Shown: positions 1-8,585 of the stretch, one piece after another | How the letters are laid out: every line of letters begins with the position of its first letter | How positions within the stretch are numbered: the first letter of the stretch is position 1 | From: JAKAWQ01 sp963745975 | GTDB taxonomy: Bacteria; Pseudomonadota; Alphaproteobacteria; Acetobacterales; Acetobacteraceae | Direction of reading: 5' to 3' | Assembly (NCBI GenBank): GCA_963745975.1 | Contig: CAVUZJ010000009.1 | Location: forward strand, 930,001-994,000 | DNA length: 64,000 bases | Notes under the pieces: generated by a model | Database searches by the model: none | What the model saw: the letters and a program-made list of their open reading frames with translations, nothing else | What the model was told of the DNA's origin: nothing | Made by a program: the position numbers and the translations under genes

Positions 1-91
1 GCTCGATCTCGGCGCGCCACGGACCAGGGCGCAGGCCGCGGGCCATCGCTGCACCGATCGTCCGGTCGAACTCGTGCGAGAGGTCCTGCAT
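1..91 (-). CDS. Partial hypothetical protein (runs off window start)
   Basis: On the minus strand an open frame runs from about position 170 to the left edge with no stop. Its first ATG, at 91, follows an AAGGGAG purine tract with about 8 nt spacing, so I place the start there. Only about 30 codons are visible (they begin MQDLSHEFDRTIG), too few to assign a family. It lies directly downstream of the minus-strand gene at 162-797 and would be the last visible gene of that operon. The frame is also open upstream of the ATG, so a start inside the upstream gene is possible. Confidence 0.35.
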   Translation of the reverse strand, partial: MQDLSHEFDRTIGAAMARGLRPGPWRAEIE

Positions 92-161
92 CGCCGCCGC
101 TCCCTTGATGAAGCGTTCTATGGCGCGGCGGTCCGGCGAAGCCAGCGGGGACAGCGCCCGA

Positions 162-797
162 TCAGCCCTTGTCCCGGGACAGGGGGGCGGCGCGGGTTGT
201 CCCTTGTCGGCGCAGCCGCTTCAGGACCTGGGCGATCGATGCCTCCTGGCGTTCCTCGCCGAGTGCGAGAGCAAAGGCGGCGCGGATGAAGCGCACGGCG
301 GCGCCCTCGTTCGAAGGTTCGTAGCGTCGGCCGGGATTTGCCAGCTTCATCGCGGCGAGGAAGATGCGATAGAGGCCGCCGGCCTCGTCGTGCCAGGCCG
401 ATCCGGCTCTTGGCTTTGGGTTGAGCACCGGGCCGAGGCGCTCGAGCGCCTGCCGAGCGGCGCGGACGTCCGCGGCGATCGCCGCCTGCGCACGGAGCGC
501 CTCCTCGAGGAACGGCAGCGCGGGAACGCTCGCGATATCGGCGGGGAATTTCGCGTATGCCTTCTCGAGCCGGCCGAGCTCGGCGAGGAGGGTTGCGGCG
601 GCGCGGGCGGCTTCGCGCGGGGCGCGTGAGGGGGACGGACCAGTGCGCGCGCGACGCAGCCGCAAATACCGGAGCCAGGCCGCGACCTCGCGGCAGGCGT
701 CGAGGGTCGGAGGCTTGTCGCTGCCGCGCAGCACCGAACGGAAGAGCGCCCGCACCGATGCCGGCGTGATCTCGCCGGGCTCGGCTGCGCCGCCCAT
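162..797 (-). CDS. Hypothetical protein, 211 aa, helical
   Basis: This is an Ala/Arg-rich protein of 211 residues with no signal peptide, membrane segment or catalytic motif that I recognise. Its ATG overlaps the TGA of the upstream oxidoreductase gene as TGATG (795-799), which indicates translational coupling and is the main reason to believe the gene. The predicted character is mostly amphipathic helix, with a short basic stretch near residues 45-60. It sits third in the minus-strand run M20 hydrolase, Gfo/Idh/MocA oxidoreductase, this gene, partial gene. No function can be inferred beyond co-expression with those genes. Confidence 0.65.
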   Translation of the reverse strand: MGGAAEPGEITPASVRALFRSVLRGSDKPPTLDACREVAAWLRYLRLRRARTGPSPSRAPREAARAAATLLAELGRLEKAYAKFPADIASVPALPFLEEALRAQAAIAADVRAARQALERLGPVLNPKPRAGSAWHDEAGGLYRIFLAAMKLANPGRRYEPSNEGAAVRFIRAAFALALGEERQEASIAQVLKRLRRQGTTRAAPLSRDKG

Positions 798-1801
798 CAG
801 GTGGGGGGAATGAGGCCCGAGGCGACGGCGCGCGCGCGCGAGGCGTCCATGCTCTCCGCCACCATCAGGGCCGCGGCGAGCGCGCGGCGGCCGGCGGCGG
901 CGTCGATGAATATCGGGCCCGTGCCGCGCGCGCAGGCGAAGAAGGAAGCATGCTCGGCCGCGAGCGCATCATGATCCTCCCACGAGCTCTCGTTCATCGT
1001 GAAGCCCTCGAGGCCCGGCAGTGGCATGCCTTGGCCGGTGCGGCCGATCATGAAGAGCTTGCGGTTGACGAAATCGACCGAGATGTAGCCCTCGCGCGCG
1101 AAGAGCCGCATCCGCCGCTCGGTGCGGAGCGAGATGCGGCTCGCCGTGACGGTGGCGACGCAGCCGTTGGCGAAGCGCACGCGGGCGTTGGCGATGTCCT
1201 CGCTCGCCGAGGCGACCGGGGCGCCCACGGCATCGACGCTCTCGATCGGGCTCTCGACCAGAGCGAGCACGAGGTCGAGATCGTGGATCATGAGGTCCAG
1301 CACGACGGAAACATCCGTGCCGCGGGGCTTGAAGGGCGCGATGCGGATCGCCTCGATGTAGAGCGGCCGGCGCATGTGCTCGGCGAGCGCGCGGAAAGCG
1401 GCCGAGAAGCGCTCGAGATGCCCGACCTGGAGCACGAGCGGCCGGTGGGCGGCGAGGTCGACGAGGATGTCCGCCTCGGCGAGCGTCGCCGCGATCGGCT
1501 TCTCGACGAGGACGTGGCAGCCGGCGAGCAGCGCCTCGCGCGCGAGGCGGAAATGCGCCTCCGCGGGGGCGGCGATGATCACCGCCTCGGAGGCGGCGAG
1601 GAGGTCGGGCCAGGAGAGCGGGGGCGCGCCGGCCTCCCAGCCGACGGCGCGGGCGCGCTCTTCGTTCGGATCGTGCACGCCGGCGAGCCGCGCGGCGGCG
1701 CCGGCAGCGGCCACCTTGAGCGCGTGGAAGCGGCCGAAATGCCCGCAGCCGGCGACGCCGACCGCGAGCGGGGCGGGGGATTCAGGCGCCAAGGCGGACA
1801 C
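797..1801 (-). CDS. Gfo/Idh/MocA family NAD(P)-dependent oxidoreductase
   Basis: This is a cytoplasmic two-domain dehydrogenase of 334 aa, the usual family length. The N-terminal Rossmann fold starts with VGVAGCGHFGRFHA (residues 14-27), and the family EKP motif appears in HVLVEKPIAATL, where the lysine is the catalytic or binding residue. The C-terminal domain contains LMIHDLDLVLALV, the HD motif seen in sugar-nucleotide and inositol dehydrogenases. The second half resembles alphaproteobacterial members found beside lpxA/lpxI/lpxB (GnnA-like UDP-GlcNAc 3-dehydrogenases), but no lpx gene is nearby, so the substrate is unassigned. Its start overlaps the 3' end of the M20 hydrolase gene by 20 nt, and its stop overlaps the next gene's ATG. 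Confidence 0.85.
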   Translation of the reverse strand: MSALAPESPAPLAVGVAGCGHFGRFHALKVAAAGAAARLAGVHDPNEERARAVGWEAGAPPLSWPDLLAASEAVIIAAPAEAHFRLAREALLAGCHVLVEKPIAATLAEADILVDLAAHRPLVLQVGHLERFSAAFRALAEHMRRPLYIEAIRIAPFKPRGTDVSVVLDLMIHDLDLVLALVESPIESVDAVGAPVASASEDIANARVRFANGCVATVTASRISLRTERRMRLFAREGYISVDFVNRKLFMIGRTGQGMPLPGLEGFTMNESSWEDHDALAAEHASFFACARGTGPIFIDAAAGRRALAAALMVAESMDASRARAVASGLIPPT

Positions 1802-3038
1802 GGTTGGCGCGCGCCAGCACCGCCTCGAAGAGAACCTGGCAGCCGGCTTCGGCCTCCTCGGGGAGCATGCTCTCGGCCTCGTTGTGGGAAAGCCCGTCCT
1901 TGCAGGGCGTGAAGATCATCGCGGTCGGCACGCGGGAGGCGACATAGACGGCGTCGTGCCCCGCCCCCGAGACGATTTTTCGCGACCTCAGGCCGAGCTT
2001 TTCGGCGGCCTCGGCAACCAGGCCGACGCATTCGGCATCGAAGGGCTGGGCGGGGATGCGGAAGAGCTCGGCGAGCGTCAGGGCGAGCCCGTCGGCGCGG
2101 GCGAGCGCGGCCGCCTCGCGCGAGAATGCGTCCGCGAGGCGCGCGACCACCGCCTCGTCGGGATGGCGGAACTCGACCGAGAAGCGGACCTCGCCCGGGA
2201 TGACGTTGCGGCTGTTGGGCAGGACCTGGAGCTGGCCCACCGTGCCGCGCCCGTCCTCGCCTTCATCGCGCATCATCCGCTCGACGAGGAGGATCAGTCG
2301 GGCGGCGCCGGCGAGTGCGTCGCGCCGCGCGGCGGGCGGGGTGGTGCCGGCGTGGGATTCGCGGCCCGTCAGCACGGCGTCGTACCAGACCTGGGCCTGG
2401 GCGCCGGTGACGATGCCGATGATCGCCCCCTCGCGCTCGAGGATCGGCCCCTGCTCGATATGGAGCTCGAAATAGGCATCGGCCGGAAAGGCGGCGGCGG
2501 GGAGCGCGCCGCGATAGCCGATCTCGTCGAGGGCGGCGCCGACGCTCACCCCTTCGGAGTCGGTCAGCGCATAGGTCTTCTCGAGCGGATAGATGCCCGC
2601 CCAGACGCCGCTTCCCATCAGCGAATGGCCGAAGCGGCTGCCTTCCTCGTCGGTCCAGTTGACGAGCTCGAGCGGGGCCTCGGTCTCGATGCCGAGCTCG
2701 TTCAGCGTGCGCATGACCTCGAGGCCGGCGAGCACGCCGAGCGCGCCGTCGAACTTGCCCCCGGAGGGCTGGCTGTCGAGATGGCTGCCGAAGAGGACCG
2801 GTGGGCGCGCGGGATCGCGGCCGCGGCGGCGGGCGAACATGTTGCCGATCGCATCGACGCGCACGGCGAGCCCCGCTGCCTCGCAGAGCGCGCGGAAGCG
2901 CTCGCGGCCCGCGCGGTCCACCACGGTGAGGGTGAGGCGGCGCACGCCGCCCTTCTCCGTGGCGCCGATCTCGGCCATCTGCATCAGCTCGTCCCAGAGG
3001 CGCTTGGGGTCGATGCGCTGGTTGGTGCTGCCGCTCAC
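1782..3038 (-). CDS. M20-family Zn-dependent amidohydrolase (carbamoylase/allantoate type)
   Basis: This 418-aa cytoplasmic dinuclear zinc amidase belongs to the hydantoinase/carbamoylase branch of peptidase M20, which hydrolyses N-carbamoyl-L-amino acids, beta-ureidopropionate or allantoate. Visible motifs are GSHLDSQPSGGKFDGALG (metal His and Asp, about residues 83-100), WTDEEGSRFGHSLMGSG with the catalytic EE, ELHIEQGPILE, and GRESHAGTTP in the dimerisation domain. The C-terminal SGAGHDAVYVA supplies the last metal histidine. Family membership is clear; which amide is cut is not determined by sequence. It is the first gene of a minus-strand operon and is followed by the oxidoreductase with a 20-nt overlap. 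The upstream gene at 3145 is divergent, so a shared promoter region lies at 3039-3144. Confidence 0.9.
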   Translation of the reverse strand: MSGSTNQRIDPKRLWDELMQMAEIGATEKGGVRRLTLTVVDRAGRERFRALCEAAGLAVRVDAIGNMFARRRGRDPARPPVLFGSHLDSQPSGGKFDGALGVLAGLEVMRTLNELGIETEAPLELVNWTDEEGSRFGHSLMGSGVWAGIYPLEKTYALTDSEGVSVGAALDEIGYRGALPAAAFPADAYFELHIEQGPILEREGAIIGIVTGAQAQVWYDAVLTGRESHAGTTPPAARRDALAGAARLILLVERMMRDEGEDGRGTVGQLQVLPNSRNVIPGEVRFSVEFRHPDEAVVARLADAFSREAAALARADGLALTLAELFRIPAQPFDAECVGLVAEAAEKLGLRSRKIVSGAGHDAVYVASRVPTAMIFTPCKDGLSHNEAESMLPEEAEAGCQVLFEAVLARANRVRLGA

Positions 3039-3144
3039 GCCGGTTCCTTGCGCTATGGGTCGCTATGGGTCCCCCGGGGGGGCGGGCGCATCTTGCCCGG
3101 CGGACCGCTTCCTGCAAGCCTCGGCCGGGGAAGGAGGCATCGCC

Positions 3145-3615
3145 ATGTCCGTGACCTCGCGCCGCGCCGCGCTCGGCGCGCTCGGTGCGCTTGCCGGCAC
3201 GGCATGGCTTGGCGGGTGCGCGCTTCCCGACCAGCGCACGTTCGGCGCCGCCGCCTACCGGCCGCCGGTGCCGCCGAAGCCGCCTGCCGCGCCCAAGCCG
3301 CCGCCCTGGCCGGGGCCGCCGCCTCTGGCGACGATCCGCTTCGACAGCTTGTCGGCCGACTACGTGGACCCGCTGCGCAAGGCGATCCGGGCGGCGGAGC
3401 AGGTGAAGCCCGACGTCGTCTTCGCCGTGGTGGGAGTGGCGCCGGCGACCGGCGCTCCCGCCTCGCAGGCGGCGGCAGCGGCGGCGGCGGCCGATGCCGC
3501 GCGGTCGGTGATGCAGGCGATCGAGCGGATGGGCGTGCCGCCCGAGCGGCTTCTGCTCGCGGCGCGGACCGACCCCACGACCGACCACCAGCTCGTCGAG
3601 GTCTATGTCCGCTAG
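3145..3615 (+). CDS. Small Tat/lipoprotein-like secreted protein, proline-rich
   Basis: This is a 156-aa protein starting at the ATG behind a strong AAGGAGG at 3131-3137. The leader MSVTSRRAALGALGALAGTA has a twin-arginine and is followed by WLGGC, a lipobox-like cleavage site, so it is probably a lipoprotein exported by Tat or Sec. After a proline-rich linker (residues about 40-66, PPVPPKPP-type) the C-terminal part (VKPDVVFAVVGVAP then ERMGVPPERLLLAART) has the look of a small alpha/beta periplasmic domain in the style of OmpA-like or BON-adjacent folds, but I do not recognise the family. It overlaps the EamA transporter gene by 11 nt, implying co-transcription. Confidence 0.75.
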   Translation: MSVTSRRAALGALGALAGTAWLGGCALPDQRTFGAAAYRPPVPPKPPAAPKPPPWPGPPPLATIRFDSLSADYVDPLRKAIRAAEQVKPDVVFAVVGVAPATGAPASQAAAAAAAADAARSVMQAIERMGVPPERLLLAARTDPTTDHQLVEVYVR

Positions 3616-4501
3616 GGTCGCCCCGACGGGGCGCGCAGGGCGGGTCGAGGGGCTCTCGCTGCTGCTGTTCACGGTGGTCGCGTGGGGCCTCAACTGGCCG
3701 GCGCTGAAGCTCGTGATCGAGCACCTGCCGCCCTTCTCGATGCGGACGATCAGCGCGCTCTCGGGCGGCATCGCGGTGATGGGGGTGGCGGCGCTCCGCG
3801 GCGAGCGGCTGATGCCGCCGCTCGGGCAGTGGCGGCGCCTCATGCTCTCCGCGCTGCTGAACTACACGTCGTGGCTCGGCTTCGTCTCGGTCTCGCTGGT
3901 GTGGCTGCCCGCCTCGACCGCGGTGATCATCACCTACACGATGCCGGTATGGGCGATGTGCTTCGCCTGGCCGCTGCTCGGCGAGCGGCCGCGGCCGATG
4001 CACGTGGTGGGGCTGGTGCTCGGGATCGGCGGCGTCGTCGCCGTGCTGGGCGGCGGGGCGACGGTGATCCCGCGCGGCGGGCTGCCCGGAGTGGCGACGG
4101 CGCTGGCGGCCGCGGTGATGTTCGGGCTCGGCTCGGTGGTGACCAAGCGGGCGCCGCTCACGCTGCCGCCCTTTGCCTCGGTGGGGTGGCAGATCCTGCT
4201 CGGCGTCGCGCCGATCGCGGTGCTGGCACTCCTCTTCGAGCACCCCGACTTCGCCGCCCTCGGGACGCTCGAGTGGCTGGCGCTCGCCTACACGGCCTTC
4301 GTCGGGCTCGTGCTCGCCTATCTCTGCTGGTTCCAGGCGCTCAAGCTGCTGCCGGCCTCGGTCGCGACGAGCACGACGCTGCTGGTGCCGGTGGTCGGCG
4401 TGTTCAGCTCCGGGCTGCTGCTCGGCGAGCCTATTGGGCTCGCGCAGATGCTCGCTCTTGCGCTCACGATCGGCGGGGTTGCGCTTGCCGCCAGGGGTTA
4501 G
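3605..4501 (+). CDS. EamA/DMT-superfamily inner-membrane transporter
   Basis: This is a 298-aa polytopic membrane protein with about ten hydrophobic segments arranged as two EamA repeats, the normal size for drug/metabolite exporters such as RhaT- or YdcZ-like permeases. The first repeat begins LLLFTVVAWGLNWPALKLVI, a very typical EamA opening; the second begins near LPGVATALAAAVMFGLGSV. Likely role: export of small metabolites or amino acids; the substrate cannot be read from sequence. The start ATG lies inside the preceding lipoprotein gene (11-nt overlap), and the rRNA-methyltransferase-like gene follows after 12 nt, so the three form one plus-strand transcription unit. Confidence 0.9.
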   Translation: MSARVAPTGRAGRVEGLSLLLFTVVAWGLNWPALKLVIEHLPPFSMRTISALSGGIAVMGVAALRGERLMPPLGQWRRLMLSALLNYTSWLGFVSVSLVWLPASTAVIITYTMPVWAMCFAWPLLGERPRPMHVVGLVLGIGGVVAVLGGGATVIPRGGLPGVATALAAAVMFGLGSVVTKRAPLTLPPFASVGWQILLGVAPIAVLALLFEHPDFAALGTLEWLALAYTAFVGLVLAYLCWFQALKLLPASVATSTTLLVPVVGVFSSGLLLGEPIGLAQMLALALTIGGVALAARG

Positions 4502-4513
4502 ATAACGCTCCCC

Positions 4514-5701
4514 ATGGACATCGAGGCGCGGCCGCTGATCCGCCTCCGGCCCGGAGCGGATCGGCGCCTCAAGGCCGGCTACCCCTGGGCCTTCAGCAAC
4601 GAGATCGCGATGCGCCCGGAGCTCCGCCAGCTTCCGGCGGGCGGGCTGGTGCGGCTCGAGGGGGACGACGGCGTCCGGTTCGGGACCTGCTTCTACAACC
4701 CGCACAGCCTGATCGCCGCCCGGCAGCTCGATCGCGATCCGGCGGCGGAGATCGACGCCGCGTGGATCAGGCTTCGGCTCGGCGAGGCGGCGAGCCTGCG
4801 CGCACGCTTCTTCGCCGCGCCCTTCTATCGCCTGGTGCACGCCGAGGCGGACCGGCTGCCCGGCCTCGTCATCGACCGGTTCGGCCCGCTCGCCGTGGTG
4901 CAGGCAAACACCGCGGGCATAGACAGGCTGCTGCCCGAGATCACGGCGGCGCTCGAAGCGCTGCTGCCGCTCTCGGGCGTGCTGGCGCGGAACGATTCAG
5001 GGATGCGCGGGCTCGAGGGGCTGGCCGCCGAGGTGCGGCTGCTCGCGGGTGCGCTCCCCGAGGAGATCGTGGTGGAGGAAGGCGGGCTCGTCTTTCCGGT
5101 CGATCCGCAGTCGGGCCAGAAGACCGGCTGGTTCTACGACCAGAAGGAGAACCGCGACCAAATCGCGGCCCTGGCGCGCGGGGCGCGGGTGCTCGACCTC
5201 TTCTGCCATACTGGGGGGTTCGGCCTGCGGGCGGCGGCGGGCGGGGCAGAGCATGCGCTGCTGGTGGACAGCAGCGCCGCGGCACTCGCGCTGGCGCGCG
5301 CGGGGGCCGACCGGAATGGGCTCACGGTGGAGACAAGGCGGGAGGACGCGTTCGCCGCGATGGGCGCGCTCGCGGCTTCCGGGGCGCGATTCGACATCGT
5401 GATCGCCGATCCGCCGCCCTTCATCCCGACCCGAAAGGACCAGGCGGCCGGGTTGCGCGGCTATGCGCGGATGGCGCGGATGGCGGCCGCGCTCGTGGCA
5501 CCAGGCGGCTTCCTCTTCGCCGCGTCGTGCAGCCACCACGCCGCGGCCGAGGAATTCGCCGCCGCGATCGCGCACGGGCTGGCGCGCGCCGGCCGGGAAG
5601 GGCGAACCCTCACCGCGCGCGGGAATGGGCCCGACCACCCGGTCCATCCGCATTTGCCCGAGAGCGCCTATCTCAAAACCTTGCTGCTCCAGCTTTTTTG
5701 A
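4514..5701 (+). CDS. RlmI-like class I SAM-dependent RNA methyltransferase
   Basis: This 395-aa protein has the architecture of RlmI/YccW-type 23S rRNA m5C methyltransferases. An N-terminal PUA-like domain begins LIRLRPGADRRLKAGYPWAF, followed by a central beta domain (GLVIDRFGPLAVVQ) and a C-terminal Rossmann methyltransferase. SAM-binding motif I is DLFCHTGGFGLRAA at about residue 225, preceded by the family-typical KTGWFYDQKENR. Motif IV is DPPPF near residue 298, and ASCSHH near residue 335 carries the cysteine expected at motif VI. Length and domain order match the family. The target base is inferred only from family. It is the third gene of the 3145-5701 unit. Confidence 0.88.
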   Translation: MDIEARPLIRLRPGADRRLKAGYPWAFSNEIAMRPELRQLPAGGLVRLEGDDGVRFGTCFYNPHSLIAARQLDRDPAAEIDAAWIRLRLGEAASLRARFFAAPFYRLVHAEADRLPGLVIDRFGPLAVVQANTAGIDRLLPEITAALEALLPLSGVLARNDSGMRGLEGLAAEVRLLAGALPEEIVVEEGGLVFPVDPQSGQKTGWFYDQKENRDQIAALARGARVLDLFCHTGGFGLRAAAGGAEHALLVDSSAAALALARAGADRNGLTVETRREDAFAAMGALAASGARFDIVIADPPPFIPTRKDQAAGLRGYARMARMAAALVAPGGFLFAASCSHHAAAEEFAAAIAHGLARAGREGRTLTARGNGPDHPVHPHLPESAYLKTLLLQLF

Positions 5702-5796
5702 TATGTTTTGTGACCCGCCTTGGTGCCACCAGGCGTTGCCGCTCGCCGCGAAGCCGTCTATGGCGAACGGCCTCTAACGGAAACACGACCGAGTTG

Positions 5797-7234
5797 GTGC
5801 GAAGCAGCGTTCTGGCCGCGGCGCGGCGGTTCACGGAGATCGGCGCGCGGCGTGGGCTCAGCGTCGTGCTCGCGCTGGCGCTCGCCGGCTGCGGCGGGCC
5901 GGGCAAGCCGGCGCCGCATGCGAACCGGCCGCCGCCCTTCATCGGCAGCGTCGTCTCGCCCGAGCCGCTCGCCGGCCAGGTGGCGCGGGAGGTGCTCGCC
6001 GAGGGCGGCGATGCGGCGGACGCCGCCGTGGCGCTCGCCTTCGCGCTCGCGGTGACGCTGCCCTCGCGGGCGGGGCTTGGCGGCGGCGGCGCCTGCCTCG
6101 CCTACGACCCGGCGGCGTCCGGGCCCGACCAGGGCGCGCCGGAGGCAGGACCTGTTCGCGCCGGCCGCCCCCGCCGGCGGGCTCGCGGGAGACCGGCCGG
6201 CCGCGGTGCCGCTGCTGGCGCGCGGGCTCTACCTGCTGCACGCGCGCTACGGGCGGCTGCCGATCGAGCAGCTCATCGGCAACGCCCAGGCGATGGCGCG
6301 GCTCGGCGTGCCCGTCTCCCAGGCCCTCGCCCAGGACCTCCAGTCCGTGGGCGGGCCGCTGCTGGCCGATCCGGCGGCGCGGGCGGTGTTCGCCGGACCC
6401 TCGGGCGCGCCGCTCGTCGCGGGGCAGTCGCTCATCCAGCCGGACCTCTCCGCGACCCTCTCGGAGCTCCGGCTTAACGGCATCACCGATTTCTACGACG
6501 GGCCGCTCGGGCGGCAGATCGCGGCCGCGGCGACCGAGGCGGGCGGGGGCTTCAGCCCTGCGGACCTTGCGCACGCGGTGCCCGCCCTCGCGACGCCGAT
6601 CACCGTTCAGGCCGGCATCAACCGGGTCTCGTTCCTGCCGCCGCCGGCCGACGGCGGGCTCGCGGCGGCCGCCGCGTTCGAGGACCTCTGGCAGGACCCG
6701 GCCGATCTTCAGGGCGCGGCGGCGCATGCGGCGTCGATCGCGGCGGCGTGGCGGGCTTCGCGGGGCGACGCGACGACGCTGCTCGCGGCGAAGAGCCTGC
6801 CGGCGGCGAGCCTGCCACCGCTGCCCGCGTCGGCGGCGTTCGCGACGCTCGATCCGCAGGGCAACGCGGTCGCCTGCGCCGTGACGATGAACAACCTCTT
6901 CGGCACCGGGCGGATCGCGCCGGGGACCGGCATCCTGCTCGCCGCGGCGCCCGGGACGGGGCCGGCGCCGCTGCTCGCGGCGGGGATCGCCTGGAACCGG
7001 AGCATCCATGCCTTCGGCGCCGCGGTCGCGGGGTCAGGCCAGAACGGAGCGGCGCTCGCGGTGGCGGTCGGGATGGCGAACGCGCTCCGGACGAAGACGC
7101 CGATGCCTGAGCCGGTGCCGGAACCCGGGCGGGCGCAGGTGATCGCGTGCAGCAAGTTCCTGCCGGGGGCGGCCGATTCGTGCGCGGCGGCGACGGATCC
7201 GCGCGGAGGCGGGTACGCGTCCAGCGGAGGATGA
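5797..7234 (+). pseudogene. Frameshifted gamma-glutamyltransferase-like lipoprotein
   Basis: Two frames join into one Ggt-family protein. The first, from GTG 5797 (or TTG 5794), has a signal ending ALALAGCGG (lipobox) and the family sequence AREVLAEGGDAADAAVAL, then GLGGGGACLAYDP. The second frame starts near 6150 with DLFAPAAPAGGLAGDRPAA and runs to 7234. The shift is one extra base between about 6121 and 6160, perhaps in GCAGGACC. It may be a true mutation or a sequencing error. The small-subunit start reads PASAAFATLDPQGN, where active enzymes have TTHxSVxD, so the nucleophilic threonine is not conserved (Ser or Ala there). Even when repaired, this is likely a non-canonical or inactive Ggt. 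An intact paralogue lies at 8586-10205. Confidence 0.75.
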
Positions 7235-7236
7235 CC

Positions 7237-7383
7237 CGCCAGGGGCTCTGCCCCTGGACCCCGCTGGGGCCTTGAGGCCCCAGACCCCCATTCCCTTAAA
7301 GTAAAGGATTGCAAAGGCTCCGCCTTTGCTGAGGGGTCCGGGGGGCAAAGCCCCCCGGCGGGTCCAGGGCGGAGCCCTGGCCT
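7237..7383. repeat. Intergenic GC-rich hairpin repeat, copy A
   Basis: Between the Ggt-like gene and the aminotransferase lies a block of five consecutive short inverted repeats: CCAGGGGC-TCT-GCCCCTGG (7239-7257), CTGGGGCC-TTGA-GGCCCCAG (7264-7283), GCAAAGGC-TCC-GCCTTTGC (7311-7329), GGGGGGC-AAA-GCCCCCC (about 7340-7356) and CCAGGGC-GGA-GCCCTGG (about 7364-7380). The pattern of an arm ending GGC, a 3-nt loop and GCC recurs. The first 19-mer occurs again exactly at 26956-26974 and 27221-27239. It may act as a transcription terminator or RNA-stability element as well as a dispersed repeat. Confidence 0.85.
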
Positions 7384-7415
7384 TACTCGTAACCAAGCTG
7401 AGGGTTGGGGAATAA

Positions 7416-8576
7416 ATGGTGCTGAAAGTCGGGCGTGGTGCGGCGGCGCCGCCGTTCCTGGTGATGGACGTGATTCGCGCCGCCAATGCGCGTGCGGCCG
7501 CGCTTGCGCCCGGGGCGCCCGGGATCATTCGGATGGAGGTGGGCCAGCCGGGCACGGGCGCGCCGGCAGGGGCGCGCGAAGCGGCGCGGGCTGCGCTCGC
7601 GGGTGGCGATCCGCTCGGCTACACCGAGGCGCTCGGGCGGCCGAGCTTGCGCGCGCGAATCGCGCGGCATTACGCGGCGTGGTACGGGATGGCGCTGCCG
7701 GCAGAGCGTGTCGCGGTGACGATGGGCGCCTCGGGCGCTTTTCCGCTTGCGTTCCTCGCCGCCTTCGATCCGGGAGACCGGGTGGCGCTGGCTGCGCCGT
7801 TCTATCCGCCCTATCTCAATATTTTGAGCGCGCTCGGGCTCGAGCCCGTGGTGCTGGAGACGGGGCCGGAGACGCGGTTCCAGCCGAACGTGGCCATGCT
7901 GCAGGCGCTGGAGCGGGCGCCCGAGGGGGTAATCGTCGCGAGCCCCTGCAACCCCGCGGGCACGATGCTGCATGCGGACGAGCTCGCGGCGATCGCGCGA
8001 TTCTGCGACGAGGCCGGCATCCGGCTGATCAGCGACGAGATCTATCACGGCCTCAACTACGGCACGGCCATCGCCACGGCTGCCGCTTTCAGCAAAAGTG
8101 CGGTGGTGATCAACAGCTTCTCGAAATATTTCAGCATGACCGGCTGGCGGGTGGGCTGGATGGTTTGCCCCGAGGATCTGCTGCGGCCGGTCGAGTGCCT
8201 GGCGCAGAATTTCTTCATCAGCGCGCCGCATATCGCGCAGATCGCGGCCGAGGCTTCGTTCGAATGCGATGAGGAGCTCAAAGCGAATGTCGCGCGCTAT
8301 CGCCGCTCGCGCGATCTTCTGCTCGGCGCGCTGCCCGGCGCGGGGTTTCCGAAGCTCTCCCCGGCGGAGGGTGCTTTCTATCTCTTCGCCGATATCTCCG
8401 AGCGCAGCAACGACAGCACGGCGTTCGCGGCGCGGATGCTCGCCGAGGCGGGCATCGCCGTGACGCCGGGCGTCGATTTCGACCGCAGGCGCGGGCATCA
8501 CTTTCTGCGATTCAGCTATTGCGGGCTGGAGGAGGAGATGGCGGAGGCCGCGGCGCGGCTCGCGCGCTGGCGGTAG
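7416..8576 (+). CDS. PLP-dependent class I/II aminotransferase
   Basis: This is a 386-aa fold-type I aminotransferase, cytoplasmic. The PLP-binding lysine is K237 in NSFSKYFSMTGWRVGW, and other family signatures are SPCNPAGTML (residues 176-185), LISDEIYHGL (about 204-213) and the substrate-carboxylate arginine in HHFLRFSYCG near the C-terminus. It is closest to aspartate/tyrosine-type or DapC-like aminotransferases; the amino donor and acceptor are not determined. It stands alone behind repeat copy A, so it probably has its own promoter in 7384-7415 or relies on read-through. It is convergent with the gamma-glutamyltransferase gene, whose stop lies 9 nt downstream. Confidence 0.9.
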   Translation: MVLKVGRGAAAPPFLVMDVIRAANARAAALAPGAPGIIRMEVGQPGTGAPAGAREAARAALAGGDPLGYTEALGRPSLRARIARHYAAWYGMALPAERVAVTMGASGAFPLAFLAAFDPGDRVALAAPFYPPYLNILSALGLEPVVLETGPETRFQPNVAMLQALERAPEGVIVASPCNPAGTMLHADELAAIARFCDEAGIRLISDEIYHGLNYGTAIATAAAFSKSAVVINSFSKYFSMTGWRVGWMVCPEDLLRPVECLAQNFFISAPHIAQIAAEASFECDEELKANVARYRRSRDLLLGALPGAGFPKLSPAEGAFYLFADISERSNDSTAFAARMLAEAGIAVTPGVDFDRRRGHHFLRFSYCGLEEEMAEAAARLARWR

Positions 8577-8585
8577 ATTCGCCCG

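Noticed and set aside
797..1801. Calling the Gfo/Idh/MocA enzyme GnnA of lipid A biosynthesis
   Set aside because: Sequence resembles the lpx-linked group, but no lpx or gnnB gene is near, so the specific function is not supported.
3682..5796. Very long plus-strand open frame through the EamA and RlmI-like genes
   Set aside because: High-GC shadow frame, Arg/Ala-rich; only its 3' end (from about 5797) is real, as the first half of the Ggt-like gene.
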